Source of the DNA: Candidatus Bathyarchaeota archaeon
GTDB taxonomy: Archaea > Thermoproteota > Bathyarchaeia > TCS64
Reading direction: 5' to 3'
Assembly: GCA_030602935.1 (NCBI GenBank)
Contig: JAUVYU010000050.1
Coordinates: 1-6,215, forward strand
Length of the DNA stretch: 6,215 bases
Shown here: in pieces, positions 1 to 6,186 of the stretch
Layout of the letters: every line of letters starts with the position of its first letter
How positions within the stretch are numbered: position 1 is the stretch's first letter
The notes under the pieces: model-generated
The model's database searches: none
What the model saw: only the letters and a program-made list of their open reading frames with translations
What the model was told of the DNA's origin: nothing
Translations under genes and position numbers: made by a program

Positions 1-1
1 C

Positions 2-664
2 GCCCATGAGGAGTGGGGCTCCTTCGTCGACATCAAGGTCAACGCCCTGGAGCGGCTGGAGGTCGAGGCCGCCAAGAAGGCCAAGGGGGTGGTCCTCCTC
101 TCCAGCGTCACGGACCCCTACCAGCCCGTGGAGAAGAAGTACGAGCTGACCAGGGGCTCCCTGAAGATTCTCCTTGAGCACCAGTTCCCGGTCTCCGTCC
201 TCACAAAGTCCGACCTCGTCCTCAGGGACTTGGACCTGCTGAGGCAGTTCGACAGGTGCGATGTGGGGTTCACGATCACGGCCTACGACGACCGGGTCAG
301 GAGGGTCTTCGAACCCGGGGCGTCGCCGGTGGAGGCCAGGCTCGACGCCCTGAAGAGGGTGAGCGACGAGGGCATCACGACCTGGGCCTTCCTCGCGCCC
401 ATCCTGCCATACCTCTCGGAGGAGGGGCTCGACGACCTCCTCGACGAGCTGGCCTCAAGCGTCAACCACGTCCTGGTGGACAGGCTGAACATAAAGTCGG
501 GGAACATGCCCCAGATCAGGAGGGCGCTGTCGGAGGGCTACCCAGACCTCCAGCCCCTGTTCGAGGCGGCGGTGGGTAAGGAGTCTGGCTACTACGCCAA
601 GTTCAAGCGGGAGGTATCCGCCAAGTGCCGGGTCCGCGGGATCCCCTGCGACATCATTTACTGA
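2..664 (+). CDS. SPL-family radical SAM protein, 3' part (5' end outside window)
   Basis: The frame is open from base 2 to the TGA at 662-664, giving about 220 residues of the C-terminal part; the gene begins before the window. The visible part matches the spore-photoproduct-lyase-like radical SAM family (COG1533, SplB type). The pattern W-G-x-F-V-D-I-K-x-N is followed by the signature SSVTDPYQPVEKK, then FPVSVLTKS-x-LVLRD, a strand VGFTIT, an EPGA-x5-R-x2-AL segment and APILP. In this family the N-terminal CxxxCxxC cluster binds the [4Fe-4S] centre and SAM; that region is missing here only because of the window edge. Archaeal members are mostly uncharacterised and should not be assumed to repair spore photoproduct. 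The GTG at position 89 is an internal codon, not the start, because conserved family sequence continues upstream of it. The next gene downstream is convergent. Family is clear; function is not. Confidence 0.88.
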   Translation, partial: AHEEWGSFVDIKVNALERLEVEAAKKAKGVVLLSSVTDPYQPVEKKYELTRGSLKILLEHQFPVSVLTKSDLVLRDLDLLRQFDRCDVGFTITAYDDRVRRVFEPGASPVEARLDALKRVSDEGITTWAFLAPILPYLSEEGLDDLLDELASSVNHVLVDRLNIKSGNMPQIRRALSEGYPDLQPLFEAAVGKESGYYAKFKREVSAKCRVRGIPCDIIY

Positions 665-701
665 GAAGGGGATCAAGGAAATACGTCATATAGGTGAGGT
701 T

Positions 702-722
702 CAGCGCAAGGACTCAGCGCTG
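702..722. other. Small inverted repeat between convergent genes
   Basis: CAGCGC (702-707) and GCGCTG (717-722) form a perfect 6-bp stem with a 9-base loop. It lies 37 bases after the radical SAM stop codon and 25 bases after the end of the small gene on the other strand, which is where a transcript end might fall. No T-run follows on either strand, and archaeal termination mostly relies on T-runs, so a terminator role is unproven and the repeat could be chance at this GC content. Confidence 0.2.
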
Positions 723-747
723 TCGCCTGTAATCCGGTCATCAAGGG

Positions 748-846
748 CTACTTGCGAACCTTCTTGACTTTGTAGACAGTCTTCCCGTTCTTCTTGGTCT
801 TATACCGGGTGAGAATCCAGCCACCATTCTTGACGGACTTGCCCAT
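748..846 (-). CDS. Very basic 32-residue microprotein (hypothetical)
   Basis: An ATG at 846-844 opens a frame of 32 codons that closes with TAG at 750-748. It has 10 lysines, 2 arginines and no acidic residue. The sequence reads as two strand-like stretches, GWILTRYKT (residues 9-17) and TVYKVKKVRK (23-32), joined by the turn KKNGK, so a beta-hairpin is a reasonable guess. GC is about 48% by hand count, lower than the flanking genes. No Shine-Dalgarno sequence precedes the ATG, but a TATA-like AATATTTA sits 24 bases upstream, which fits a leaderless archaeal mRNA. The gene stands alone between the convergent radical SAM gene and the VOC gene upstream on the same strand. I do not recognise a family. 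The composition suggests binding to RNA, DNA or ribosomes, which is inference. A chance frame of this length is possible, but its protein-like pattern and the promoter argue against it. Confidence 0.55.
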   Translation of the reverse strand: MGKSVKNGGWILTRYKTKKNGKTVYKVKKVRK

Positions 847-870
847 GTTAGGCGTGAAATCGTTTAGTGG

Positions 871-878
871 TAAATATT
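871..878 (-). promoter_or_regulatory. TATA-like box for the 32-residue basic gene
   Basis: Read on the - strand the box is AATATTTA, inside a longer AT-rich patch (871-886) in otherwise GC-rich DNA. It ends 24 bases before the ATG at 846. In archaea the TATA box is centred about 26-27 bases before the transcription start, which would place the start at or next to the ATG, giving a leaderless mRNA. This agrees with the lack of a ribosome binding site. No clear BRE is seen. Confidence 0.45.
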
Positions 879-932
879 AGTAATATGGATGTGTGATACC
901 TCTTAGAGACTCATTACTTCTGCAGCTGTAGT

Positions 933-1301
933 TTACTTGTTGAAGGCCTTCTCGTCTATCTCCACATCGTGTCCATCCGGGTCCTTGAAGAAAACGATCC
1001 TGGAGCCGTCGCCGAGGGTCATCTCCCGCAGCTCCAGCCCCTTCTCCTTCAGGCGGCTCACCATGCCGTCGAAGTCGTCGGTGGTGTAGGCCAGGTGGCT
1101 CCAGCTTCCGCTGGGGGCCTCGGGCGGCTCGGCGCGCTGAACGATCTCAAGGAGGCTGTCACCCAGGTCGAGGAAGGCGATCTTGGTGGCCCCGAAGTCT
1201 AGTTTGCTGTGCTCCGGGAAGCCAAATAACTCGCTGTAGAACTTCATGGACCTCTCCAGGTCCTTGACGTAGATGCCTACGTGGTCCAACGACGCCTTCA
1301 T
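933..1301 (-). CDS. VOC-superfamily (glyoxalase-fold) metalloprotein
   Basis: This is a 122-residue single-domain protein of the vicinal oxygen chelate superfamily, built from two beta-alpha-beta-beta-beta modules. The N-terminal signature DHVGIYVKDLERSMKFY-x4-FGF is typical. Four candidate metal ligands fall at the canonical places: His7, Glu52 (in LLEIVQ), His69 (in SHLAY) and Glu114 (in GHDVEID, after the family hallmark FFKDPDGH). An intact His-Glu-His-Glu set suggests a metal-dependent enzyme such as a lyase, isomerase or dioxygenase relative; the substrate cannot be read. Glyoxalase I is the nearest familiar member, but many archaea lack glutathione, so that label should not be copied over. 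The ATG lies 3 bases after the stop of the dikinase gene. An AGAGG at 1316-1312, inside the end of the dikinase gene, can serve as its ribosome binding site, so the two genes are probably co-transcribed and translationally coupled. Confidence 0.88.
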   Translation of the reverse strand: MKASLDHVGIYVKDLERSMKFYSELFGFPEHSKLDFGATKIAFLDLGDSLLEIVQRAEPPEAPSGSWSHLAYTTDDFDGMVSRLKEKGLELREMTLGDGSRIVFFKDPDGHDVEIDEKAFNK

Positions 1302-1304
1302 CGC

Positions 1305-4112
1305 TCATTCGCCTCTGTGCTTGAGCTCTGACTGGGCCGCGGCCAGCCGGGCGATGGGCACCCTGTAGGGGCTGCAGGAGACGTAGTCGAGGCCGATGAT
1401 GTGGCAGAACTCGATGCTGTGGGGGTCTCCGCCGTGCTCGCCGCAGATGCCTATCTCCAGCTCGGGGTTGGTCTCCCTCCCCTTCTTGACGCAGATCTCC
1501 ATGAGCTGGCCTACGCCCTCCCAGTCCAGCTGCTGGAACGGGTTCGCCGGTAGGAGGCCCCTCTCCACGAAGTTGAGGAGGAACTTCCCCTCTGCGTCGT
1601 CCCTGGAGAGGCCGAAGGTCATCTGGGTGAGGTCGTTGGTGCCGAAGCTGAAGAAGTCGGATGCCTCGGCTATCTTGTCGGCGGTCAGCGCGGCCCGGGG
1701 TATCTCTATCATGGTGCCGAACATGTAGGGGAGGTCCATGCCCTTCTCCTCCATCACCTCCCTGGCCACCCGTTCCAGCTTCGCCCGCTCCGCCTGGAGC
1801 TCGTTGACGTGGCAGGTCAGCGGGATCATGACCTCGGGGTGGACGTCGACGCCCTTCGCCGCCATGTTGCAGGCGGCCTCGAATATGGCCCTGGTCTGCA
1901 TCTCCGTGAGGCCCGGGTACATGAGACCCGCTCTGCAGCCCCTGAGGCCCAGCATGGGGTTTGTCTCCCACATGCTCTCCACGACCATGAGGATCTTCTC
2001 CTTCGCCTCTAGCTCCTCTGGGTCCTCGCCGGTGCACCTGAGCTTCGTGACCTCCACGATGAGCTCCTCCCTGGGGGGCAGGAACTCGTGCATCGGGGGG
2101 TCGATGAGGCGGACGATGACGGGGAGGCCGTCCATGGCCTCGAAGATGCCCTCGAAGTCCTTCCTCTGGAAGGGGAGGATCGCGTCCAGCGCCGCTCTGT
2201 ACTCCTTGACGGCTGGGTTGCCGTCGGCTTCCTTCATGAGGCCTGCGAGCTCCTCCTTCAGCGCCTCGTCGTCTGGGCTGAGCTCGAGGCTGTTCTCCAA
2301 GTCAGCGATCCTCCTGAGGATCGGCGCGGCGGTGTCTGACTGGAGGATCATCTTGACGATGTTCTCCCTCCGGCTTATCTCCTCCCCTTCTTGGTCGAAG
2401 AACATGTGCTCCGTCCTGCAGAGGCCTATGCCCTCGGCGCCGAATAGGCGGGCCCTTGCAGCGTCCTCGGGGTTGTCGGCGTTCGTCCTGACGCCTAGCC
2501 TGCGGACCTCGTCGGCCCAGAGCAGCGCCTGCTGGAGCTCCTTCTCCTCATCGATGTTTGGGATCATCGTCTCGATCACTCCGGCGTATACCTCGCCGGT
2601 GGCCCCGTCGATGGATATCCAGTCGCCCTCACTGAACTTCCTGCCTTTCACGGTGAACGAGTTGTCCTGGGAGTTGATCCTGATCTCCTCGGCTCCCGCG
2701 ACGCATGGCTTTCCCCAGCCCCTGGCGACCACCGCTGCGTGGGAGGTCCCGCCGCCATGCTGGGTGAGGAATCCTTTGGAGACGATCATGCCGTTGACGT
2801 CGTCGGGGGTCGTCTCGGGTCTAACCATGATTACGCTCTCCCCGGCCTTCCCCCTCTCCTCCGCCCTGTCGGCGTTGAAGATGGCTATGCCCGAGGCGGC
2901 GCCCGGTGAGGCGTTTAACCCCACGGTGAGCAGGTCTCCCCTTGCCTCGGCGGCCTTCTTGGATGCGGGGTTGAACTGGGGGTGGAGGAGCTGGTCGATG
3001 TTGTCGGGCGTGATCCTCATGAGGGCGGTCTCCTTGTCGATGAGCCCCTCGTTGACCATGTCCACGGCTGTCTTGATGGCGGCCTTGGCGGTCCTCTTGC
3101 CCGTGCGGGTCTGCAGGATGTAGAGGACCCCCTTCTCGATGGTGAACTCAAGGTCCTGCATATCCGTATAGTGGGACTCAAGGGTCTCCGCAATGCCACC
3201 CAGCTCCTTGTAGAGGTCTGGCTGCTCCTTGTCTAGGTCCGCGAGCTTGAGGGGGGTCCTGATGCCTGCGACTACGTCCTCCCCCTGGGCGTTTAACAGG
3301 AACTCCCCGAAGAGCTCCTTCTCGCCGTTCCCGGGGTCCCGCGTGAACATGACGCCGCTGCCAGAGTCCCAGCCCATGTTCCCGAAGACCATGAGCTGTA
3401 TGTTGCATGCCGTGCCCATGTCGTCGGGGATGCCCTCGGCCTTCCTGTAGGTGATCGCCCGGGGGATGTTCCAGGAGTTGAAGACAGCTGCAATAGATCT
3501 CTTCAGCTGTTCCATCGGGTCCACCGGGAAGGGGTGGCCCAGCTCCTCGGCGTAGACGGCTTTCATGCCCTCCACAGTCCGCTTCAGGCCGTCGACGCTG
3601 AGGTCGGTGTCCCCTTCTACGCCCTCCCTCTCCTTCTCCGCCTTGTGGACGTCGTCGAACTTGGCCCTCTCTCGGTGCATGACGACGTCCCCGAACATGG
3701 TGATGAGGCGTCTATAGGCGTCGTAGACGAACCACTCGTCCCCTGTGAGTTTGATGAGGCCCTGGGCCGTGTCGTCGTTGAGGCCGAGGTTGAGGACGGT
3801 ATCCATCATGCCGGGCATGGAGATGGGTGCGCCGCTCCTCACGGAGACCAGCAGGGGGCTCTCCACATCTCCGAACCGCTTCCCCGTCTTCCCCTCGAGT
3901 ATCTCTACGTGCTCGAGCACCTCCTCCCAGAGGCCCTCGGGGAACTCGCCCCCCGCCTCGAAGAAGTCGTTGCATGTGCTCGTTGTGATCGTGAATCCGG
4001 GCGGGACCCTGAGGCCTATGTTGGTCATCTCAGATAGGTTTGCGCCCTTCCCCCCGAGGAGGGATTTCATCTCCTTGTTTCCTTCGCCGAAGGCGTAGAC
4101 CCGTTTAACCAT
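1305..4112 (-). CDS. ppdK: Pyruvate, phosphate dikinase
   Basis: This enzyme interconverts pyruvate + ATP + phosphate with PEP + AMP + PPi in the cytoplasm. It has 935 residues. Domains in order: ATP-grasp nucleotide-binding domain (about 1-340; GGKGANLSEMT with Lys22, VRSGA with Arg92, Asp320/Glu322 and LQTR near 333-336), swivelling phosphohistidine domain (about 390-520; GGGTSHAAVVARG with phospho-acceptor His458 and Thr456), and a PEP/pyruvate TIM barrel (Arg566 in RTEHMF, Arg668 in RLIDPP, Glu803 in GTMIEIPRA, Asn826/Asp827 in GTNDLTQ, Cys890 in GICGEHGG). All the catalytic residues known from the Clostridium symbiosum enzyme are present. I start at ATG 4112 rather than 4142 because an AGGAGA lies 8 bases before it, MVKRVYAFGEGN is the family N-terminus, and Lys22 and Arg92 then match the reference numbering. 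The protein is about 60 residues longer than usual, mainly from an insertion near 595-638. The residues before the His are QHGGG rather than the usual ARGGM. First gene of a unit with the VOC gene. Confidence 0.97.
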   Translation of the reverse strand: MVKRVYAFGEGNKEMKSLLGGKGANLSEMTNIGLRVPPGFTITTSTCNDFFEAGGEFPEGLWEEVLEHVEILEGKTGKRFGDVESPLLVSVRSGAPISMPGMMDTVLNLGLNDDTAQGLIKLTGDEWFVYDAYRRLITMFGDVVMHRERAKFDDVHKAEKEREGVEGDTDLSVDGLKRTVEGMKAVYAEELGHPFPVDPMEQLKRSIAAVFNSWNIPRAITYRKAEGIPDDMGTACNIQLMVFGNMGWDSGSGVMFTRDPGNGEKELFGEFLLNAQGEDVVAGIRTPLKLADLDKEQPDLYKELGGIAETLESHYTDMQDLEFTIEKGVLYILQTRTGKRTAKAAIKTAVDMVNEGLIDKETALMRITPDNIDQLLHPQFNPASKKAAEARGDLLTVGLNASPGAASGIAIFNADRAEERGKAGESVIMVRPETTPDDVNGMIVSKGFLTQHGGGTSHAAVVARGWGKPCVAGAEEIRINSQDNSFTVKGRKFSEGDWISIDGATGEVYAGVIETMIPNIDEEKELQQALLWADEVRRLGVRTNADNPEDAARARLFGAEGIGLCRTEHMFFDQEGEEISRRENIVKMILQSDTAAPILRRIADLENSLELSPDDEALKEELAGLMKEADGNPAVKEYRAALDAILPFQRKDFEGIFEAMDGLPVIVRLIDPPMHEFLPPREELIVEVTKLRCTGEDPEELEAKEKILMVVESMWETNPMLGLRGCRAGLMYPGLTEMQTRAIFEAACNMAAKGVDVHPEVMIPLTCHVNELQAERAKLERVAREVMEEKGMDLPYMFGTMIEIPRAALTADKIAEASDFFSFGTNDLTQMTFGLSRDDAEGKFLLNFVERGLLPANPFQQLDWEGVGQLMEICVKKGRETNPELEIGICGEHGGDPHSIEFCHIIGLDYVSCSPYRVPIARLAAAQSELKHRGE

Positions 4113-4120
4113 TTTGAAAT

Positions 4121-4126
4121 TCTCCT
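4121..4126 (-). promoter_or_regulatory. Ribosome binding site that sets the dikinase start
   Basis: AGGAGA on the - strand, 8 bases before the ATG at 4112. It falls inside the longer open frame beginning at 4142, so it supports the shorter start and excludes the extra ten N-terminal residues. Confidence 0.7.
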
Positions 4127-4153
4127 GATGGAATGAATTCAATTGGGGTTGTT

Positions 4154-4163
4154 CATAAGTTTA
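4154..4163 (-). promoter_or_regulatory. Possible TATA-like promoter element for the dikinase-VOC unit
   Basis: On the - strand the sequence reads TAAACTTATG, the most AT-rich element upstream of the dikinase gene in the correct range. A start about 25 bases downstream would give a leader of roughly 20 bases, just enough to include the AGGAGA site. The match to the archaeal TATA consensus is imperfect, and the element lies in a 128-bp region shared with the divergent M20 gene. Confidence 0.3.
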
Positions 4164-4211
4164 CCCGTATAGACCTGTCCGGATGGGGATCGTGTTGGGA
4201 AAGAATTTTCT

Positions 4212-4227
4212 GTAGTACGACGTAGTA
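4212..4227 (+). repeat. Direct repeat GTAGTA x2 at 10-bp spacing upstream of the M20 gene
   Basis: GTAGTA occurs at 4212-4217 and 4222-4227, ten bases apart (one helical turn), and the interval also contains the 9-base palindrome TACGACGTA (4216-4224). It lies 13 bases before the TTG start of the M20 gene, near where transcription should begin, so a repressor operator is conceivable. Such short repeats can arise by chance. Confidence 0.25.
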
Positions 4228-4240
4228 GATGTGAATTGCG

Positions 4241-5443
4241 TTGGTCGACGTTGACAGGCTCAAGGCGACTGTGAGAGAGGCCGTCGAGGAGCAGAGGGCG
4301 CGCCTCCACGAGATAAGCAGGGTCCTCTACGAGAACCCCGAGCTGGGGAGCGAGGAGTTCAAGTCGGCGGAATTGCTCACATACGAGTTGGAGAGCCACG
4401 GTTTCCAGGTCGAGAGGCAGCTCCACGGGATACCCACAGCATTCTGCGCCACATACAAGGGCAAGACCGAGGGGCCGAGGGTCGCCGTCATAGCGGAGTA
4501 CGACGCCCTCCCGGGGGTGGGGCATGGGTGCGGCCACAACCTCATCTCCGCGGCGGCTGTGGGGGCGGGAGTCGCCGCGAGCAGGGTCATGGAGCAGCTT
4601 GACGGGGAGGTTCTGGTCGTCGGGACCCCCGCCGAGGAGGGGATGGGACCCAGCGCCGGGAGCAAGGTCATATTGGCCAGGAAGGGCTTCTGGGACGGCA
4701 TCGACGCGGCGATGATGTGCCATCCCTCGAGCATTTACGGCGTGGGCACCCGCCTGCTGGGGATCTGGAGGATCTCCATGGAGTTCGAGGGGCAGACCGC
4801 CCACACGGCCGTGGGCCCCCACAGCGGGGTGAACGCCCTCAACGCTGCGACACTGGCCTACATCGGGACCCACATGCTGAGGCAGGAGGCTCGGCGGGAT
4901 GCCAACGTCGTCATCAGCGGGATAATCACCGAGGGGGGGCTCGCATCCAACATCATCCCGGACAGGGCTGTCTGCAACTTCGGGGTCAGGAGCAGCGACG
5001 AGGCTTACCTTGAGGAGATGGTGGAGAAGGTGGCCAGGTGCGCCGAGGGGGCCGCCCTCGCCACGGGGGCCAGGGTGAAGGTCACCAGTAGGAGGGTCTA
5101 CAGCAGCAAGAAGCAGAACCCACCTCTCATCGATGTCCTGTGGGGGAACTATGCCTCCCAGGGTCTGGAGATCGAGGACTGGAGGGAGACCTACATGGGC
5201 ATGCCATTGGCCTCGTCCGATTTCGGTGACGTGTCCCATGTCATCCCCGTCGTGAGCTCCAATATCAAGGTCGGTGAGTCGGGGCTTCCCGGTCACAGCG
5301 TCCAGATGGCTGATGCCACCATGACGGAGCAGGGGCAGGAGGCCATGATGGTGGGGGCGAAGGCGCTGGGCATGACTCTGGTGGAGCTCCTCGCTGCCCC
5401 GGAGAAGCTGAAGGCTGCGAAGGAGTACTTCGACGCCAACTGA
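4241..5443 (+). CDS. M20 family metallo-amidohydrolase (ACY1L2/PM20D2-like)
   Basis: This 400-residue cytoplasmic enzyme belongs to the M20 zinc peptidase/aminoacylase family, in the branch that includes AbgB and PM20D2. It hydrolyses an amide or peptide bond in a small substrate; the exact substrate cannot be told. Motifs: NPELGSEEF (32-40), the metal-binding EYDALPGVGHGCGHN (86-100, with Cys97 and His99), the catalytic acidic pair Glu132-Glu133 in TPAEEG, His161 in MCHPSS, the dimerisation-domain loop EGQTAHTA (183-190), and the late His352 in GHSVQMAD. No signal peptide or membrane segment is seen. The start is taken as TTG at 4241 because an in-frame TGA lies at 4232. No Shine-Dalgarno precedes it, and a GTG at 4271 would still leave 21 residues before NPEL, so the start is uncertain. 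The gene is divergent from the dikinase gene and about 100 bases ahead of the DsrE-like genes. Confidence 0.93.
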   Translation: MVDVDRLKATVREAVEEQRARLHEISRVLYENPELGSEEFKSAELLTYELESHGFQVERQLHGIPTAFCATYKGKTEGPRVAVIAEYDALPGVGHGCGHNLISAAAVGAGVAASRVMEQLDGEVLVVGTPAEEGMGPSAGSKVILARKGFWDGIDAAMMCHPSSIYGVGTRLLGIWRISMEFEGQTAHTAVGPHSGVNALNAATLAYIGTHMLRQEARRDANVVISGIITEGGLASNIIPDRAVCNFGVRSSDEAYLEEMVEKVARCAEGAALATGARVKVTSRRVYSSKKQNPPLIDVLWGNYASQGLEIEDWRETYMGMPLASSDFGDVSHVIPVVSSNIKVGESGLPGHSVQMADATMTEQGQEAMMVGAKALGMTLVELLAAPEKLKAAKEYFDAN

Positions 5444-5513
5444 GGGCCGCCATCTTCCCGAGTGTACCTAGTAAAACATTTAGACGCAACCACGAAGTAT
5501 ACGGTGACGACCT

Positions 5514-5519
5514 GGAGGA
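5514..5519 (+). promoter_or_regulatory. Strong ribosome binding site of the TusD-like gene
   Basis: GGAGGA lies in the gap after the M20 gene. It is 22 bases before the first standard start in frame (GTG 5541), which is too far. It is 7 bases (from the end of GGAGG) before an in-frame ACG at 5526. The site therefore argues that translation begins upstream of 5541. Confidence 0.6.
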
Positions 5520-5540
5520 ATCAGGACGCGAATACTCCTC

Positions 5541-5858
5541 GTGGCCTCTTCCGACTCGGAGGAGGCGGAGAACACCCTGACGGGGCTCGCCGACGCAGCG
5601 CTCTCCAGGGGTCACGAGGTCACCCTGTTCTTCAGCGACAGATCTGTGAGGCTCCTGGTTCCCAGAGATGAAAAGGACTACACTGAATTCAGTTCTCGTG
5701 GATCTCGCCTCCTCGTCTGCAGGACGAGCGCCGTCGCCAGTGGGGTGCCTTCCTTGGGAGGGTTCATCGAGGGGGTGGAGATGAGCAGCCTCGGGGAGCT
5801 CGTGGACCTGATGGATGACCACGACAGGATGATCTTCGTAGGGGGGGATGACCGGTAG
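5541..5858 (+). CDS. DsrE/TusD-like sulfur-transfer protein
   Basis: This is a small DsrE/F-fold protein. The pattern ASSDSEEAE-x8-A-x5-GHEVTLFFSD is the first strand-helix-strand of the family, and LLVCRTSAVASGV followed by IEGVEMSSLGELVDLM and DRMIFVG matches the second half. Cys60 (codon 5718-5720) sits where TusD/DsrE proteins carry their persulfide-accepting cysteine, so a role in sulfur relay is likely by family; the partners are unknown. Coordinates use the only standard start in frame, GTG 5541. However, the frame is open upstream to a TGA at 5505 and reads T-R-I-L-L-V-A-S-S from 5526, restoring the full first beta strand. The GGAGGA at 5514 is correctly spaced for an ACG start at 5526. 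The true protein is therefore probably 110 residues, starting at a non-standard codon or at a mis-sequenced ATG. The gene ends 8 bases before the TusC-like gene. Confidence 0.82.
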   Translation: MASSDSEEAENTLTGLADAALSRGHEVTLFFSDRSVRLLVPRDEKDYTEFSSRGSRLLVCRTSAVASGVPSLGGFIEGVEMSSLGELVDLMDDHDRMIFVGGDDR

Positions 5859-5866
5859 CGAGCCTC

Positions 5867-6175
5867 ATGGTGATCTTCAGCCGGGGCGAGGGCTCACACA
5901 GGGTGGAGGAGGGGCTCAGGCTGGTCGCTGCGATGCTGGGGATGGACCAGCCTCCTATCATAGTCTTCGTGGACGACGGGGTGGGGGTGCTGAGGGAGGG
6001 AGCGTTGAAGGACGCCCTGATGAGGGACTACCTCACCACGGCCTCCGACCTCACGGGGCTCTATGCCCTCGAGGCCTCCATGGATGAGGTAGACCCAGGG
6101 CTGGACGTGACGCCCGTGACCGCTGACGAGCTCGCGGAGATGATGGGGGAGTGCAAGGCAATGGTGGCCTACTAG
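5867..6175 (+). CDS. DsrE/DsrF (TusC-like) family protein
   Basis: This 102-residue protein has the DsrE/F alpha/beta fold. MVIFSRGEGS is the first strand and loop, RVEEGLRLVAAMLGM the first helix, PPIIVFVDDGVGVL the second strand with the family's DDGV turn. The later LTGLYALEASMDE and VTADELAEMM match the C-terminal half of TusC/DsrF-like subunits. It has no cysteine at the usual persulfide position; its only cysteine is Cys96 near the end, as expected for a structural partner of a cysteine-bearing TusD-like subunit. That pairing with the gene just upstream is inference from their order and 8-base spacing. The ATG at 5867 is the first standard start after an in-frame TGA at 5849; no strong Shine-Dalgarno is seen at the right distance, so translation may be coupled to the upstream stop. 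An AGGAGG overlapping its stop codon leads into the next gene. Confidence 0.8.
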   Translation: MVIFSRGEGSHRVEEGLRLVAAMLGMDQPPIIVFVDDGVGVLREGALKDALMRDYLTTASDLTGLYALEASMDEVDPGLDVTPVTADELAEMMGECKAMVAY

Positions 6176-6179
6176 GAGG
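6174..6179 (+). promoter_or_regulatory. Ribosome binding site overlapping the TusC-like stop codon
   Basis: A perfect AGGAGG shares its first two bases with the TAG stop at 6173-6175. It is 7 bases before GTG 6187 and only 3 bases before ATG 6183. It shows that another gene of the same transcript begins here. Confidence 0.65.
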
Positions 6180-6186
6180 GCGATGT

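Noticed and set aside
702..722. Rho-independent-type terminator
   Set aside because: The stem is only 6 bp and no T-run follows on either strand; kept only as a weak inverted repeat.
665..747. tRNA or other structured RNA in the convergent gap
   Set aside because: No cloverleaf, T-loop sequence or CCA-like end could be found by eye.
1159..2037. 292-codon open frame on the - strand
   Set aside because: Same strand but a different frame from the dikinase and VOC genes, overlapping both; Arg/Gly/Pro-rich shadow translation.
1738..3123. 461-codon open frame on the + strand
   Set aside because: It lies wholly antisense to the dikinase gene, whose catalytic motifs are intact. Its Ser/Pro-rich translation shows no domain; it comes from codon bias in a GC-rich gene.
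4113..4142. Ten extra N-terminal codons of the dikinase (ATG 4142)
   Set aside because: The AGGAGA site lies inside this stretch, and family N-termini and reference residue numbering agree with ATG 4112.
4139..5296. 385-codon open frame on the - strand
   Set aside because: Antisense to the well-supported M20 gene; a low-complexity Gly/Pro/Asp/His-rich translation with no family signature.
5462..5671. 69-codon + strand frame between the M20 and TusD-like genes
   Set aside because: It overlaps the DsrE-fold coding frame and its translation shows no family features; no suitable ribosome binding site.
5848..6087. 79-codon + strand frame starting at ATG 5848
   Set aside because: Overlaps the TusC-like gene in another frame; Gly/Arg-rich shadow translation.
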